Notes: a model not told the origin generated them from the letters alone. 64,000 nucleotides of DNA from Anaerolineae bacterium (GCA_021463195.1 JAJTXZ010000005.1:41668-105667), one strand, 5' to 3'. Positions 1 through 9,469 are shown, counted from the stretch's first letter. Translations and numbers: made by a program.

Positions 1-984
1 ATACGCAATCACTTCGACCGAAGTATTCGGATACGGATTGCCGCGCAAAAACGGCGCGCCGAGCAGAGCCAAATAGAGCGGATGATACGAGAACGTCGTA
101 AAAAAATCCGCCGCCACGCCGCCCGCGCGCGCCGATTGCTGCGCGAATTCAAAGGTCGGCAATAGTTGCGCGGCAGCAATGAGCGTCCCGATTCCCAACG
201 CGACGAATGGCGCGACGAACAAACCCAAGCGTCGCGCCATTGCCTTGACATCTCGAGCGACGCGCGCAAACTCTGTTTCGGTTCCGCCCTCCACGAACGG
301 CAGCGCCAACGCATACACGCTAAACATCAGCGCGTTAATCAGCGCGAATTGCGGATGCCCGCCGAACCATTGCAGCGCAAACGCCAGCGTCAGCAACGTC
401 CACGTCAAAGGACGATGCCATGCCGCGCGCCACAATTCAAACAACCATAACAACCATGGCAGCCAGGCGGCGACATTCAACACATTCGGATGCGTAATGC
501 GCGCCGAACCGAATCCGCCGAGCATCAACACGCATGCCACCAGCAGCGCGCCCGCAATCGAAATATCACGCACGCGCGCAAACAAAAATGCGCCTGCGCC
601 AAGCCACGCGAGATGCAACAAAATGTCGTAATTTAGAGCGAGGTCAACGGGCAGCGCGCGAAAGAGCGCGAGATGCGGCGGATACAACGCGCCGCTTTGC
701 ATTTCAGCCAAAAGAGGAATACCGGCGAGGATTTCGGGCTGCCATAGCGGTAAACGTCCTGCCGCCAACGCGTCCGCGTACAAAACGCGCATCGGATAAA
801 AAAAGCGCGCAATGTCGCCAAAAAAAAACATCCCTTGCCCGAGCGCGGCGCGCCAATACACCACAAACGGCAGCAGCGCCACCAGCGTCAAACCAATCCA
901 ATTCCAGCGCCGCAAACTGATCGCGCTTGCGGCTGTCGCGCGCGTCAAATCGCGCGGTTCGTCCAAAGTTTGTGGCGCGCGCAA
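1..984 (-). CDS. YfhO-family membrane protein, C-terminus cut by window edge
   Basis: An open frame of 328 codons runs off the left edge without a stop, so the C-terminal part is missing. Translation shows a hydrophobic helix near residues 25-40, then the patterns GDIARFFYP, GRLPLWQPEILAGIPLLAE and GALYPPHLALF, and later AAAQLLPTFEF. These are typical of the YfhO / bacterial membrane glycosyltransferase-like family, which is usually 700-850 residues with many membrane helices. YfhO proteins act on undecaprenyl-linked sugars in lipoteichoic-acid glycosylation in Firmicutes; the role here is unknown. The likely start is a TTG at 984, just 1 nt past the cdaR stop, with GGAG 12 nt upstream. It is probably the last gene of a cdaA-cdaR-YfhO operon. 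The start codon is uncertain; the family call is fairly safe. Confidence 0.72.
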   Translation of the reverse strand, partial: MRAPQTLDEPRDLTRATAASAISLRRWNWIGLTLVALLPFVVYWRAALGQGMFFFGDIARFFYPMRVLYADALAAGRLPLWQPEILAGIPLLAEMQSGALYPPHLALFRALPVDLALNYDILLHLAWLGAGAFLFARVRDISIAGALLVACVLMLGGFGSARITHPNVLNVAAWLPWLLWLFELWRAAWHRPLTWTLLTLAFALQWFGGHPQFALINALMFSVYALALPFVEGGTETEFARVARDVKAMARRLGLFVAPFVALGIGTLIAAAQLLPTFEFAQQSARAGGVAADFFTTFSYHPLYLALLGAPFLRGNPYPNTSVEVIAY

Positions 985-985
985 T

Positions 986-2197
986 TCAGGGAATTTCTCC
1001 TAACACCGTAACTTCAGCGGTCGCGGGGACAATGCTCTCGACGGTGATTTTATCCGGCACATTCACCGCGCGCAATTCGGCTTGATATGTCCCGCTCGCG
1101 CAGCGCGGCGCATCCAGCACAATTTGCACATCATCATTTTTCAACGTCTGCAAAATCGGCAATGGCCCCGACAAGATCACCTCGACGGTATCCGGGGAAA
1201 TTTTCGAAGGCAATGTGCATGTATCCGAAACGGAAACCCGCCGTCGCACTGTCTTGCCGCTTAAAACTGGCTCAACCGCCACGCGCAGCATCACATCCGC
1301 CGCGTTCAAGACGGAAACCCCTTCCGGCAATTTTAAACGCACGCGCTTGACGACATTTTCTTTGGCGCCCGCAACATCCAGCGCTTCTGTTTCCACAAAA
1401 CCGCCGAGTTGATTCAACGCGTTCGGCGCGCCCACCAAAGTCACAGTGCCAGGATCTACGCTAATATCGCTCACCCAATAGCCCGACGCCACATTGCCGA
1501 CGATTAGCGCTTTGACCGCCGCGTCTTTATAACCCACGCGTTGTTCAATCGGAATATTGACCCGCACCGTCGAAGGCGTAATCGTCAATCCCTGAATCTG
1601 ATTGCCCTGCGCATCATGCAGCACAACGTTCGCTTCGCGCTCCACCGCAGTCTTGGCGCCGCGCAGCGCGACCTCGACCGTCGCGTCATTCACCCGTTCC
1701 ACTTTATTTTGCGGACCACTCACGACCACCGTCGGCGGTTTAATTTCCGGCGTTTTGGTTTCATACCCCAACGGCGGTTCGTCCAATACGCGCACGCGCA
1801 CCAAAAGCGGCGTCTGTCGAATTTTTTCTAACGTCACTTGCAGCGTCGGCGGGTCAAGTCCGATAATTCGCACGCGCGGATCCGCGCTCGTCGCCACCAA
1901 ATTGACTTGACGCGCGCCCGGTTCTAAACCGCCCAAGTCCGCCTTGACCGAAAAATTCGCGTTGTTCAAATTTTGCCAAATATCTTCTTGCGTTCGAATG
2001 CGCACCCGCGCGGCGAGACGCGATGGATCAAGAACCGTCATATCCGCGGCGAGATTTTCGTACGTGATCGCGATTGGATCAGGAAACAAACCTTCGCGCG
2101 TCGGATTCTGTTCATTGGTGGCGACGACCCAAACGACCAACGCGAAAATCAACGCAATGAGCGCCGAAGAGACATTCGAAAGAAACGACCGCAGCAT
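986..2197 (-). CDS. cdaR: YbbR-domain protein, regulator of diadenylate cyclase (CdaR-like)
   Basis: 403 residues. An N-terminal membrane helix (about residues 8-27, with ALIALIFALVVWVVA) is followed by a long extracytoplasmic beta-rich region made of about four YbbR repeats. Repeat-like pieces carry the recurring PTVVVSGP / PSTVRVNIP / PGTVTLVG / PDTVEVILSGP strands. In Firmicutes CdaR binds the membrane cyclase CdaA and tunes its activity. Its ATG overlaps the TAA of the upstream cyclase gene (TAATG), so translation is probably coupled. The call rests on the repeats, the topology and the cdaA neighbour. No glmM follows, unlike the classical cdaA-cdaR-glmM order. Confidence 0.88.
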   Translation of the reverse strand: MLRSFLSNVSSALIALIFALVVWVVATNEQNPTREGLFPDPIAITYENLAADMTVLDPSRLAARVRIRTQEDIWQNLNNANFSVKADLGGLEPGARQVNLVATSADPRVRIIGLDPPTLQVTLEKIRQTPLLVRVRVLDEPPLGYETKTPEIKPPTVVVSGPQNKVERVNDATVEVALRGAKTAVEREANVVLHDAQGNQIQGLTITPSTVRVNIPIEQRVGYKDAAVKALIVGNVASGYWVSDISVDPGTVTLVGAPNALNQLGGFVETEALDVAGAKENVVKRVRLKLPEGVSVLNAADVMLRVAVEPVLSGKTVRRRVSVSDTCTLPSKISPDTVEVILSGPLPILQTLKNDDVQIVLDAPRCASGTYQAELRAVNVPDKITVESIVPATAEVTVLGEIP

Positions 2198-3045
2198 TAA
2201 TTCTTTTGCGCCAGCTTGTCCGAGTGCGTTGCTCCCAAAATGGGAGCAAGAAAACGACGCATCGGACTATTGGGATTGCGCCCCGTATACAAGATAGTGA
2301 GCGTGCGATTCAATGGACCCTCATCCAAATTGCGAAGCAGCCGCCCATTCTGCGCGACCGAAATGGCGCCGGTTTCTTCCGACACCACTAGCGCAATCGC
2401 GTCCGTGCTTTCGGTCACGCCCAACGCCGCGCGATGACGCGTGCCCAAATCGCGGTCCACATCAGGATTTTCCGACAACGGCAACATACAGCTCGCCGCC
2501 AAAATTCGCTCATCGCGCACAATCACCGCGCCATCATGCAGATTTGTATGTTTGTTAAAAATATTGAGCATCAAATCCACCGACACTTCGGCGTCCAAGC
2601 GCACCCCCGTATCCACATACTCTTGCAAACCGGTGCGCCCTTCAAGAATAATCAAGGCGCCATATTCTTGACGCGATAACGCGCCCGCGGCGCGCGTGAG
2701 CGTCGCCAAAAATTTGGTGGTCGCGTCCGTCGTACGCAGACCGAGCAGCGAATGCGGACGCCCCAAACGTTCAAAGGCGCGCCGCAACTCGGGTTGAAAA
2801 ATAACGGGAATGGCGACGAGCAGCGCGGGAATTGAATTACGCACGAGCCAATTAAACGCGGTGAGATTCAGAAACGTGCTAGCCAGCACCGCGATAAACG
2901 CGACCAATAGAATGCCGCGCAGCAAAATCACCGCGCGCGTGCCGCGCACCAAATAAAACAATCCGAGAAAAACGAGTGTGACCAACCCAATATCCACCAC
3001 ACTCGATATATCTCGCAGACGCACCAGCAAATCTTGGTCACTCAT
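2197..3045 (-). CDS. cdaA: Membrane-bound diadenylate cyclase (CdaA / DacA)
   Basis: 282 residues from the ATG at 3045. Three membrane helices (about residues 17-35, 38-58 and 68-86) precede a DisA_N catalytic domain (about 100-245). The domain carries the DGA motif at 171-173 and RHR at 203-205, the signature ATP-binding and catalytic elements of diadenylate cyclases. It makes c-di-AMP from two ATP at the inner membrane face; c-di-AMP governs osmolyte and potassium balance and wall homeostasis in other bacteria. A frame extension to 3075 is possible, but a promoter-like TTGGAT-18-TACAAT (3057-3086) overlaps it, so 3045 is preferred. The gene leads an operon with cdaR and the YfhO-like gene. 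Confidence 0.93.
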   Translation of the reverse strand: MSDQDLLVRLRDISSVVDIGLVTLVFLGLFYLVRGTRAVILLRGILLVAFIAVLASTFLNLTAFNWLVRNSIPALLVAIPVIFQPELRRAFERLGRPHSLLGLRTTDATTKFLATLTRAAGALSRQEYGALIILEGRTGLQEYVDTGVRLDAEVSVDLMLNIFNKHTNLHDGAVIVRDERILAASCMLPLSENPDVDRDLGTRHRAALGVTESTDAIALVVSEETGAISVAQNGRLLRNLDEGPLNRTLTILYTGRNPNSPMRRFLAPILGATHSDKLAQKN

Positions 3046-3056
3046 AGCGCGCCCGC

Positions 3057-3086
3057 ATTGTATCGCAACATCCACATTTCATCCAA
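3057..3086 (-). promoter_or_regulatory. Predicted promoter of cdaA
   Basis: On the minus strand, TTGGAT (3081-3086) and TACAAT (3057-3062) are separated by 18 bp. The -10 box ends 11 nt before the cdaA ATG at 3045, giving a leader of only a few nucleotides and no Shine-Dalgarno sequence. Confidence 0.5.
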
Positions 3087-3220
3087 CCACATCGCGGCGC
3101 GCGCCAGTCCGTCGCGTTGATTGTCATTTCAAACGCGCGCAAGAAATTTCATCCGCCCCCAGCGCAGCGCGCACGCGCCCCAAAAAAAATGTCACGCAGC
3201 ATCGCGTGACATTTGACGGC

Positions 3221-5410
3221 TCATTCTGGCTGCGGCTCGCGCAGTTCCAACAATAATTTACGATACTCTGCCACTTGCGGCGGATTCAATGCGATAATGT
3301 CCTGCACCACCGTTATCGCTTCCGCGGACCGTCCGCCATTCAAGAGACGGTCACCCAAATCGTCCAAGATTTGAAGCGCTTGATCGTTTTGGCCCTGCTG
3401 CGTATAAAAACGCGCGAGCTCGCGATGCAGCATCACATTATCTGGAAATGATTCCGCAAGCGAAACTAACGTCGCTTGCACATTTTCTGGCGTGTTGCGA
3501 TGGCGCGCCAACAACTCATTCAAGGCGCGTTCGCCTTCCGCGTTTTCGCCGCGCCGCAAATACAAATCTACCAAATAATAGCGTGTTTCATCATCTTCCG
3601 GGTCCGCCCGATAGAGTTCGTCAAACAAGCTGCGCGCCTTGTCATATTCGCGCAATTTGAGATGAGTTAATGCCAACTGTCGTTTCAAAGGCACAACAGC
3701 TTGATTCGACATTCCGGCGCGCGCGGCGATCGTGAGACCTTCATTATACTTGTCCGCCGCTTTTTGATAATGCCCTTCCGCCGCCAGCCCCATGCCCACG
3801 CTTTCATATTCGTCCAACGCTTCGGTCAACTGTCCGTTTTGCACCAGCACATTGATTAACTTGGCGCGTCGCGTCACGTCATTGCCGCCGAGATTCAACG
3901 CCTGCCGATAAAACGCGATCGCTTTCGGCAAATCACGGCGCACCGCGGCGGTTTCCGCCAAAACATCGTATTTAACCAACGCGTCTGCAATCCGTCCCGC
4001 CGCCACCGTAATTTCGGCAATCTGCACATGCGCGGGCAAATAGTTCGGCGCCAACTCGAGCGTTTGATACGCCAAATCGCTCGCGGCATAAATTTTCTGT
4101 TCCTTGAGCAAATCCGCGCTGGCGCGCAAAAGTTCAATCACCCGTTCCGATTCCGGCGTCTCGAACACTTCTTGCATCGAAAGCGGCGTCCCGGTCACCG
4201 CCGCCAATTCGATATGCGCGCGCACTTCGCGCACCTTGTCTTCCCAACCTTTGTTGTTGAGAAAATCCAACAGAATCAGACTGAAACGCTGCGCGCTCGC
4301 TTCGTCGCCTTTGGCGCGATATCCTTCCGCGAGCGATTCATACAAACGAATCACCTGGTCGGCTTGCGCGCGATTCACCGTGCTCAGGTCAACAATCTTC
4401 ATCGCCTGAATGTAATTATCGAGCGCGCCATCCACATTGCCCTGCGCGCGATACGATTGTCCGAGCGCGAAACGCGACGCCACCGCCAGCTGCGGCACGC
4501 GCGCGGTTTCTTGCAATAACGGAATCGCCTCTGGATGGCGCAGCATATTTTGGTACAAAATCGCCAGATTGAATTGCACTTCGGGGCGCGTTAAACCGGC
4601 CGCCAACAGTTGTTCGTACGCTTGAATCGCTTCCTGCGCTTGGCCCTTTTCTTGCGCGTTAATCGCGCGCGCCAACAGCGCGTCGGTATCCGCGCCCTGC
4701 CCCGCATTATCCGCGCGCCGCCACGGCGTCTTGTCATCCAGAACCGAAGCCGCCAAACGCGACAGGTTGCTGCGGCGCGCGATTTCGACGGGATTGGCGG
4801 CGGAAGACGACGCGTCCGCGCCGCGCCCCGTAATCTCATTCAACAAAAATTTCGCCTGCGTATTTTCGGGTTCTAGCGCCAGCGCGCGTTCCACATATTG
4901 CTGCGCGTGCAAAAATTCGCCGCTGCGCTGCGCGAGTTTTGCCAACGCGAACCATTCGCGCGCGGCAGGCACATTGTGCCCCGCTTCGGCAAACGCCGCC
5001 GCCAATTTGGTGTGCGGCTCAGAGCGGTCCGGTTCCAGCGCGCTGGCTTTGCGCCAGGCTTCCACCGCTTTGTTCATTTGCTTTTGCGCGTGATAGCTCT
5101 CGGCGATTTGATTATAGACTTCTGCGGCTTGACTGCGCTGATTCAACCGTTCGAGCAAAACGGCGACATGCGCGAGCGGCGCCGGGTCGCCCGGCTGCAT
5201 TTTCACCAGCGTTTTATATTCGACGAGCGCCTGCTCGAATTTATTGGACTCTTGAAGCGCTAACGCCAAACCGCTGCGCGCGGAAAAATCATCGGGAAAT
5301 TCGCCGAGCGCGCGACGATATTCTTTGATCGCGGTTTCCCAACGTTGGTCCCACGCGGCGTTGGACGCCTTTTTTAACGCATCTTGAAATACCGATTTAT
5401 TGGCAGACAT
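3221..5410 (-). CDS. Large tetratricopeptide-repeat protein
   Basis: 729 residues made almost wholly of TPR units, with recurring patterns such as ALGEFPDDFSARSGLALAL, KTLVKMQPGDPAPLAHVAVL, KASALEPDRSEPHTKLAAAF and LYRADPEDDETRYYLVDLYL. There is no signal peptide or membrane helix, so it should be cytoplasmic. TPR arrays are protein-protein scaffolds and no enzymatic domain is visible. The only low-complexity segment is around residues 195-245. It lies upstream of the c-di-AMP genes on the same strand, but a 176-bp gap carrying the cdaA promoter separates them. Function is unknown. Confidence 0.85.
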   Translation of the reverse strand: MSANKSVFQDALKKASNAAWDQRWETAIKEYRRALGEFPDDFSARSGLALALQESNKFEQALVEYKTLVKMQPGDPAPLAHVAVLLERLNQRSQAAEVYNQIAESYHAQKQMNKAVEAWRKASALEPDRSEPHTKLAAAFAEAGHNVPAAREWFALAKLAQRSGEFLHAQQYVERALALEPENTQAKFLLNEITGRGADASSSAANPVEIARRSNLSRLAASVLDDKTPWRRADNAGQGADTDALLARAINAQEKGQAQEAIQAYEQLLAAGLTRPEVQFNLAILYQNMLRHPEAIPLLQETARVPQLAVASRFALGQSYRAQGNVDGALDNYIQAMKIVDLSTVNRAQADQVIRLYESLAEGYRAKGDEASAQRFSLILLDFLNNKGWEDKVREVRAHIELAAVTGTPLSMQEVFETPESERVIELLRASADLLKEQKIYAASDLAYQTLELAPNYLPAHVQIAEITVAAGRIADALVKYDVLAETAAVRRDLPKAIAFYRQALNLGGNDVTRRAKLINVLVQNGQLTEALDEYESVGMGLAAEGHYQKAADKYNEGLTIAARAGMSNQAVVPLKRQLALTHLKLREYDKARSLFDELYRADPEDDETRYYLVDLYLRRGENAEGERALNELLARHRNTPENVQATLVSLAESFPDNVMLHRELARFYTQQGQNDQALQILDDLGDRLLNGGRSAEAITVVQDIIALNPPQVAEYRKLLLELREPQPE

Positions 5411-5523
5411 GGCAGCTTTTCATGTTCTAGCGCCGCGGCGCTAAAACAACACATGCAAATCAGATTATCATACTCGAAACAATTCATCAAGACGGAAATT
5501 TGGGCTATTGAAACACACGCGCC

Positions 5524-6057
5524 CTAAATGGGCAGAATACGTCCGCGAATTCCGCGATTATTGATTTCGAGCAAACCAACGGTGGCTTCATCGCGATACG
5601 GATTAATCGAACCCGGATTGAATAAATACACGCCGTCATGCACTTTGGCGTACGGAACGTGCGTATGGCCAAATACAATCGCATCCACATTTGTAAAACG
5701 GCCAAGGATATAATTGATATATTCGGGCGAATACGGATCGCGCCGCAAAAGCCGATTCAAGCGATTGTTAAGGTCGGCGCGACCTTCGCGATTGCCGTGA
5801 ACCAGTCCAATGCGCAGCCCGCCAAATTCCAGAACTTGGGATTCCTGCAAATACGCTTTCACCTCCGGCGAATCATCTTCGCCGTACACCGCAAAGGTGA
5901 GCGAGACCGATTCTTGCAGTTGCTGCAACACTTCAATCGAAGTGATATCGCCCGCGTGCAAAACAATCTCGACTGACGAAAAAATCTCCATCACGCGCGC
6001 GGGCAAGGAACGGCGCAAATCGGGAATATGTGAATCAGAGATGACGCCAATTTTCAT
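5524..6057 (-). CDS. YfcE/MJ0936-type metallophosphoesterase
   Basis: 177 residues, full length for the small YfcE family of calcineurin-like phosphodiesterases. Metal-ligand motifs are visible in order: D8-x-H10 (SDSH), HAGD ending at D37, H87 (LVHGN) and H131-x-H133 (GHTH), followed by NPGS. The usual GNxD motif reads G59-E60-D61-D62, so the bridging Asn is replaced by Glu. Family members hydrolyse phosphodiesters or phosphomonoesters with Mn2+ or similar; the physiological substrate is generally unknown. It sits 24 bp after the membrane-protein gene 6082-6978 on the same strand and is probably cotranscribed with it. Confidence 0.85.
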   Translation of the reverse strand: MKIGVISDSHIPDLRRSLPARVMEIFSSVEIVLHAGDITSIEVLQQLQESVSLTFAVYGEDDSPEVKAYLQESQVLEFGGLRIGLVHGNREGRADLNNRLNRLLRRDPYSPEYINYILGRFTNVDAIVFGHTHVPYAKVHDGVYLFNPGSINPYRDEATVGLLEINNRGIRGRILPI

Positions 6058-6081
6058 ACACGACCATCACCATGAATAAAC

Positions 6082-6978
6082 TCAATGAGGGATGCCCAAC
6101 GCCGCCGCCACCATCGCGGCGAGCACGAACCACTGCGCGCGCGTTAGATACGCGCGCGCGTCCGCGCGTCCGCCGCGCAAAAGCGTTTGCCACAATAACT
6201 GCGCGCCCAAGAGCAGCGCCATAACCGTCGCATGAATGATTGCGCCGCGCCCTAGCAAAAACATCACCACCAGCGCTTGCGCGACATTGGCGATGGCTAA
6301 ACCCAAACGCGGGCGCGTCGGCGCCGAGAGCAACCCGCGATACGCCGCCGCGAACAACACCGCCAAGATGGCCGAATCCAACGGCGGCAGCGTCAACGAA
6401 ATCGCGGCATCCCCAATCAACCACGCCATCGCGATTTCGGCGAACGCGCGCGCCCAACGACCTGCGCCCTGTTCGCCCAATTCACTTTCCAGCGGCGCCA
6501 ACAGCAGCGCGCCCAACGTCAACAAAAACGCGCTCGAACCCAACACTAGCGCGACCGATAATGCAATCAGCGCGGTCGCGAATAGCGCCGTGATAGATTG
6601 ACCCACTTGCGGCGCAATCGCTTCGCGCCAGAACTTGGCGCGCGATGAAAGCCACTGCGAAAAACGCGCGGCGGGCGAACCAAGCCGCGCATACGGCACG
6701 AGCATCCACGCGCGCGTCGGCGTAGCTTGCCAACCTTGCATCGGGCGCCGCCAATCGGTGTTCACCCAAGCCGCGCGCCACGCGCCCAATAGCGGGTCCG
6801 TCAACAAAATCGCGATTGCCACGCGCAGCAGCGTTTCACCCGACACCATGACGCCGCCCGCCGCCAGCGCGCCGCAAATCGTCGCCGCAATCGGACCCAG
6901 CCATGTCAACGTGCGCGCCGAATACAAATCCAACGCGATGCGTCGTCCAACCGGCGGACGCAGCGGAGGCATCTTCAC
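6082..6978 (-). CDS. Polytopic membrane protein of unknown function
   Basis: A basic N-terminus is followed by several hydrophobic segments (for example GPIAATICGALAAGGVMV, TALFATALIALSVALVLG, LLTLGALLLAPL, LDSAILAVLFAAAY and a C-terminal WFVLAAMVAAALG), about 7-8 membrane helices in all. No family is recognised. The GTG at 6978 is chosen because a TTGCTT-17-TACACT promoter ends 7 nt before it, which would give an almost leaderless mRNA. A longer in-frame extension to 7059 would run through that promoter. It is divergent from plsX. Confidence 0.65.
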   Translation of the reverse strand: MKMPPLRPPVGRRIALDLYSARTLTWLGPIAATICGALAAGGVMVSGETLLRVAIAILLTDPLLGAWRAAWVNTDWRRPMQGWQATPTRAWMLVPYARLGSPAARFSQWLSSRAKFWREAIAPQVGQSITALFATALIALSVALVLGSSAFLLTLGALLLAPLESELGEQGAGRWARAFAEIAMAWLIGDAAISLTLPPLDSAILAVLFAAAYRGLLSAPTRPRLGLAIANVAQALVVMFLLGRGAIIHATVMALLLGAQLLWQTLLRGGRADARAYLTRAQWFVLAAMVAAALGIPH

Positions 6979-6985
6979 GCCCGCG

Positions 6986-7014
6986 AGTGTAACATGAGAG
7001 AGAATTTTAAGCAA
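6986..7014 (-). promoter_or_regulatory. Predicted promoter of the membrane-protein gene
   Basis: Minus-strand TTGCTT (7009-7014), 17 bp, TACACT (6986-6991). The expected transcription start (about 6979) lies 1 nt before the GTG, suggesting a leaderless or near-leaderless transcript. Confidence 0.5.
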
Positions 7015-7071
7015 CGTCCTTTTTTGTATCAACCGAATATTCTCGCAAAATGAAACCAACGCAAACTACTT

Positions 7072-7099
7072 TTGCGGATTCCACAAGTTCAAGTACAAT
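7072..7099 (+). promoter_or_regulatory. Predicted promoter of plsX-fabF
   Basis: TTGCGG (7072-7077), 16 bp, TACAAT (7094-7099), followed by a very short leader before the plsX ATG at 7114. There is no clear Shine-Dalgarno sequence. Confidence 0.45.
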
Positions 7100-7113
7100 A
7101 GCGCGCGCTGTCT

Positions 7114-8118
7114 ATGAAAATCATCGTGGACGCGATGGGAAGCGATCAACGTCCCACGCCGGATACGCAGGGCGCGGTGGACGCGGCGAACGAGTACGGC
7201 ATAGAGATTACGCTCGTCGGCGATGAAACGCGTGTGCGCGCCGCTTTGAGTCGTTTGAGCCAAGTTCCGCCTTCGGTCAGCGTGCTTCACGCGGCGCAGG
7301 AAATCGAAATGCGCGAGCATCCCGCGTTGGCAGTCAAAGAAAAAAAAGATTCTTCGATTGTCGTCGGCATCGAGCAGTTAAAGCGCGGCAATGCCGACGC
7401 GTTTGTCTCGATGGGCAATACCGGCGCGACGCTTGCCGCGTCCGTTTTATATTTACAACGTCTTAAAGGCGTGCATCGTCCCGCGCTCGGCGCGTTATTT
7501 CCGACACCGCAGGGCCCCAGTTTATTGATTGACGTTGGCGCGAATACCGATTGCAAACCGGAATGGCTGGAACAATTCGCCATCATGGGTGACGCGTACA
7601 TGCGCGCGACGCTTGGGCTGGAGCAGCCGCGCGTGGCTCTTTTGGCGAACGGCGAAGAAGACACCAAAGGCAATCAAACGGTCCAAGCCGCGCACGCTTT
7701 GCTGCGCGAACGCGCGCGCGCGACCAAACTAAATTTTATCGGCAATGTCGAAGGCAAGGATATTGCCGCGCATCTCGCGGATGTGATTGTGGCGGATGGT
7801 TTTGCCGGCAACATCGCGCTCAAAACCGCCGAGGGCGTTTCCAAAATGCTAAATGATTTGATACGCCGCGAAATCAAACGCAACCCTTTGACGATGGCGG
7901 GCGGCGCGTTAGCCATGCCCGCGTTTAATAAAGTGAAAAAAATTTTGGACTATACCGAATACGGAGGCGCGCCCTTGTTGGGCGTAAACGGCGTGGTCAT
8001 TATCGGACATGGGCGCTCTAATGCGGTTGCCGTGAAAAACGCGATTCGCGTCGCCAAACGTTCGGTTGAAAGCAATATCCTCGAAATCATTCGTCGCGGA
8101 GTCGCTCCGAGTGCTTAG
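7114..8118 (+). CDS. plsX: Phosphate acyltransferase PlsX
   Basis: 334 residues, the usual PlsX length. It begins MKIIVDAMGSDQRP, the conserved family N-terminus, and contains VSMGNTGA, LLIDVGANTDCKPEWL, LLANGEEDTKGN, NFIGNVEGKDI and LLGVNGVVIIGHGRSNA. PlsX converts acyl-ACP to acyl-phosphate, the first committed step of phospholipid synthesis in the PlsX/PlsY pathway. The next gene, fabF, overlaps its 3' end, linking acyl-chain elongation to phospholipid entry. No plsY is seen in the window. Confidence 0.96.
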   Translation: MKIIVDAMGSDQRPTPDTQGAVDAANEYGIEITLVGDETRVRAALSRLSQVPPSVSVLHAAQEIEMREHPALAVKEKKDSSIVVGIEQLKRGNADAFVSMGNTGATLAASVLYLQRLKGVHRPALGALFPTPQGPSLLIDVGANTDCKPEWLEQFAIMGDAYMRATLGLEQPRVALLANGEEDTKGNQTVQAAHALLRERARATKLNFIGNVEGKDIAAHLADVIVADGFAGNIALKTAEGVSKMLNDLIRREIKRNPLTMAGGALAMPAFNKVKKILDYTEYGGAPLLGVNGVVIIGHGRSNAVAVKNAIRVAKRSVESNILEIIRRGVAPSA

Positions 8119-9469
8119 AATCCTGCCCGCATCCACACTTGAACCTGCCATGTTGGACCAGCTCTTTGAAGAACGGTACATCCCGGAACCGCTCGCGCAA
8201 ATGGCGCGCGCCACGCGACAACGCAAGCCGCGCGTTGTCATCACTGGCATCGGCGTCTTGTCACCTAACGGGAACACGGTCCAAGAGTTTTGGGATAATA
8301 CGCTGGCGGGCAAAAGCGGCCTAGCGCCAATCACGCGCTTTGACGTATCGGCATATCCCGCGCGTGTCGGCGGCGAAGTAAAAAATTTCGAGCCGCGCGA
8401 TTTCATGGATGCCAAAGAAGCGCGGCGCATGGCGCGCTGTTCGCAATTCGCGATTGCGTGCGCGCGGATGGCGGCGCACGACGCGCGTTTAGAATTGCCG
8501 GTGGCGCAGCGCGAACGCGTCGGCGTATTGATTGGCACGGCAGTGGGCGGAATTGACGCGACCGAAGAAGGCATGCGGACAATGCTCAGCAAAGGTTGGC
8601 AGCGCGTTTCCCCTTTTGCCATCGGCGCGGCGATGCCGAATGCGCCCGCGTTTCATATCAGCATGCTCACCGGCGCGCTCGGTTATTTGGGCACCATCAC
8701 GGCGGCGTGCGCGTCCGGCACGCAAACGATTGGCGAAGGCGCGGAAATTATTCGGCGCGGTTGGGCGGATGTGATGTTCGTCGGCGGCGCCGAAGCCGGC
8801 TTGTTTCCGATTGGCTTGGCGGCATTCTCGCAAATGCGCGCGCTTTCGACCCATTACAATGACACACCCGCCACCGCCTCGCGTCCATTCGACGCTACGC
8901 GCGATGGTTTTGTCATGGGCGAGGGCTGCGCGATTTTGACCCTCGAATCGCTTGACCATGCGATTGCGCGCGATGCGCCAATCTATGCCCAAGTCTTGGG
9001 CAGTTCGGTGGCGAGCGATGGTTTTGATGTCGTATCGCCAGACCCGAGCGGCGAGGGCGAGGTGCGCGTGATGCAATTAGCTCTTGCCGACGCGGGCATC
9101 CGCGCCGACGAAATTGATTACATCAGCGCGCACGCGACCTCGACCGTTGTTGGCGATAATATCGAAGTCAAAGCCATCAAAAAATTATTTGGCGCACGCG
9201 CGCCCCAGATTCCGATTAGCGCGCACAAGTCAATGGTCGGACACACGCTCGGCGCGGGCGGCGCGCTCGAAGCGGTCGCGGCGGTGTTGAGTTTGCGTGA
9301 CCAGAAAATCCATCCGACAATCAATTTGCGCCAACCCGACGCCGAGTGCGCCACTTTGGATTTAGTTTCGGAAGGCGCGCGCGCCGCGCGCGTCGAAACT
9401 ATCTTGTCCAATTCATTTGGCTTGGGCGGACAAAACGCCTGTCTCGTATTACGCAAATTCGACCTGTGA
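8111..9469 (+). CDS. fabF: Beta-ketoacyl-ACP synthase II (FabF)
   Basis: 452 residues from a GTG at 8111 that overlaps the plsX stop, with GGAG 9 nt upstream; an ATG at 8150 is the alternative. The KAS II core starts about 40 residues in (PRVVITGIGVLSPNG), so there is an N-terminal extension. The catalytic triad is visible: Cys200 in TAACASGT, His341 in ISAHATST and His378 in KSMVGHTLGAGG. It condenses malonyl-ACP with acyl-ACP in fatty-acid elongation. The plsX overlap implies translational coupling. The fold and triad are unambiguous; only the start is uncertain. Confidence 0.94.
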   Translation: MLRILPASTLEPAMLDQLFEERYIPEPLAQMARATRQRKPRVVITGIGVLSPNGNTVQEFWDNTLAGKSGLAPITRFDVSAYPARVGGEVKNFEPRDFMDAKEARRMARCSQFAIACARMAAHDARLELPVAQRERVGVLIGTAVGGIDATEEGMRTMLSKGWQRVSPFAIGAAMPNAPAFHISMLTGALGYLGTITAACASGTQTIGEGAEIIRRGWADVMFVGGAEAGLFPIGLAAFSQMRALSTHYNDTPATASRPFDATRDGFVMGEGCAILTLESLDHAIARDAPIYAQVLGSSVASDGFDVVSPDPSGEGEVRVMQLALADAGIRADEIDYISAHATSTVVGDNIEVKAIKKLFGARAPQIPISAHKSMVGHTLGAGGALEAVAAVLSLRDQKIHPTINLRQPDAECATLDLVSEGARAARVETILSNSFGLGGQNACLVLRKFDL

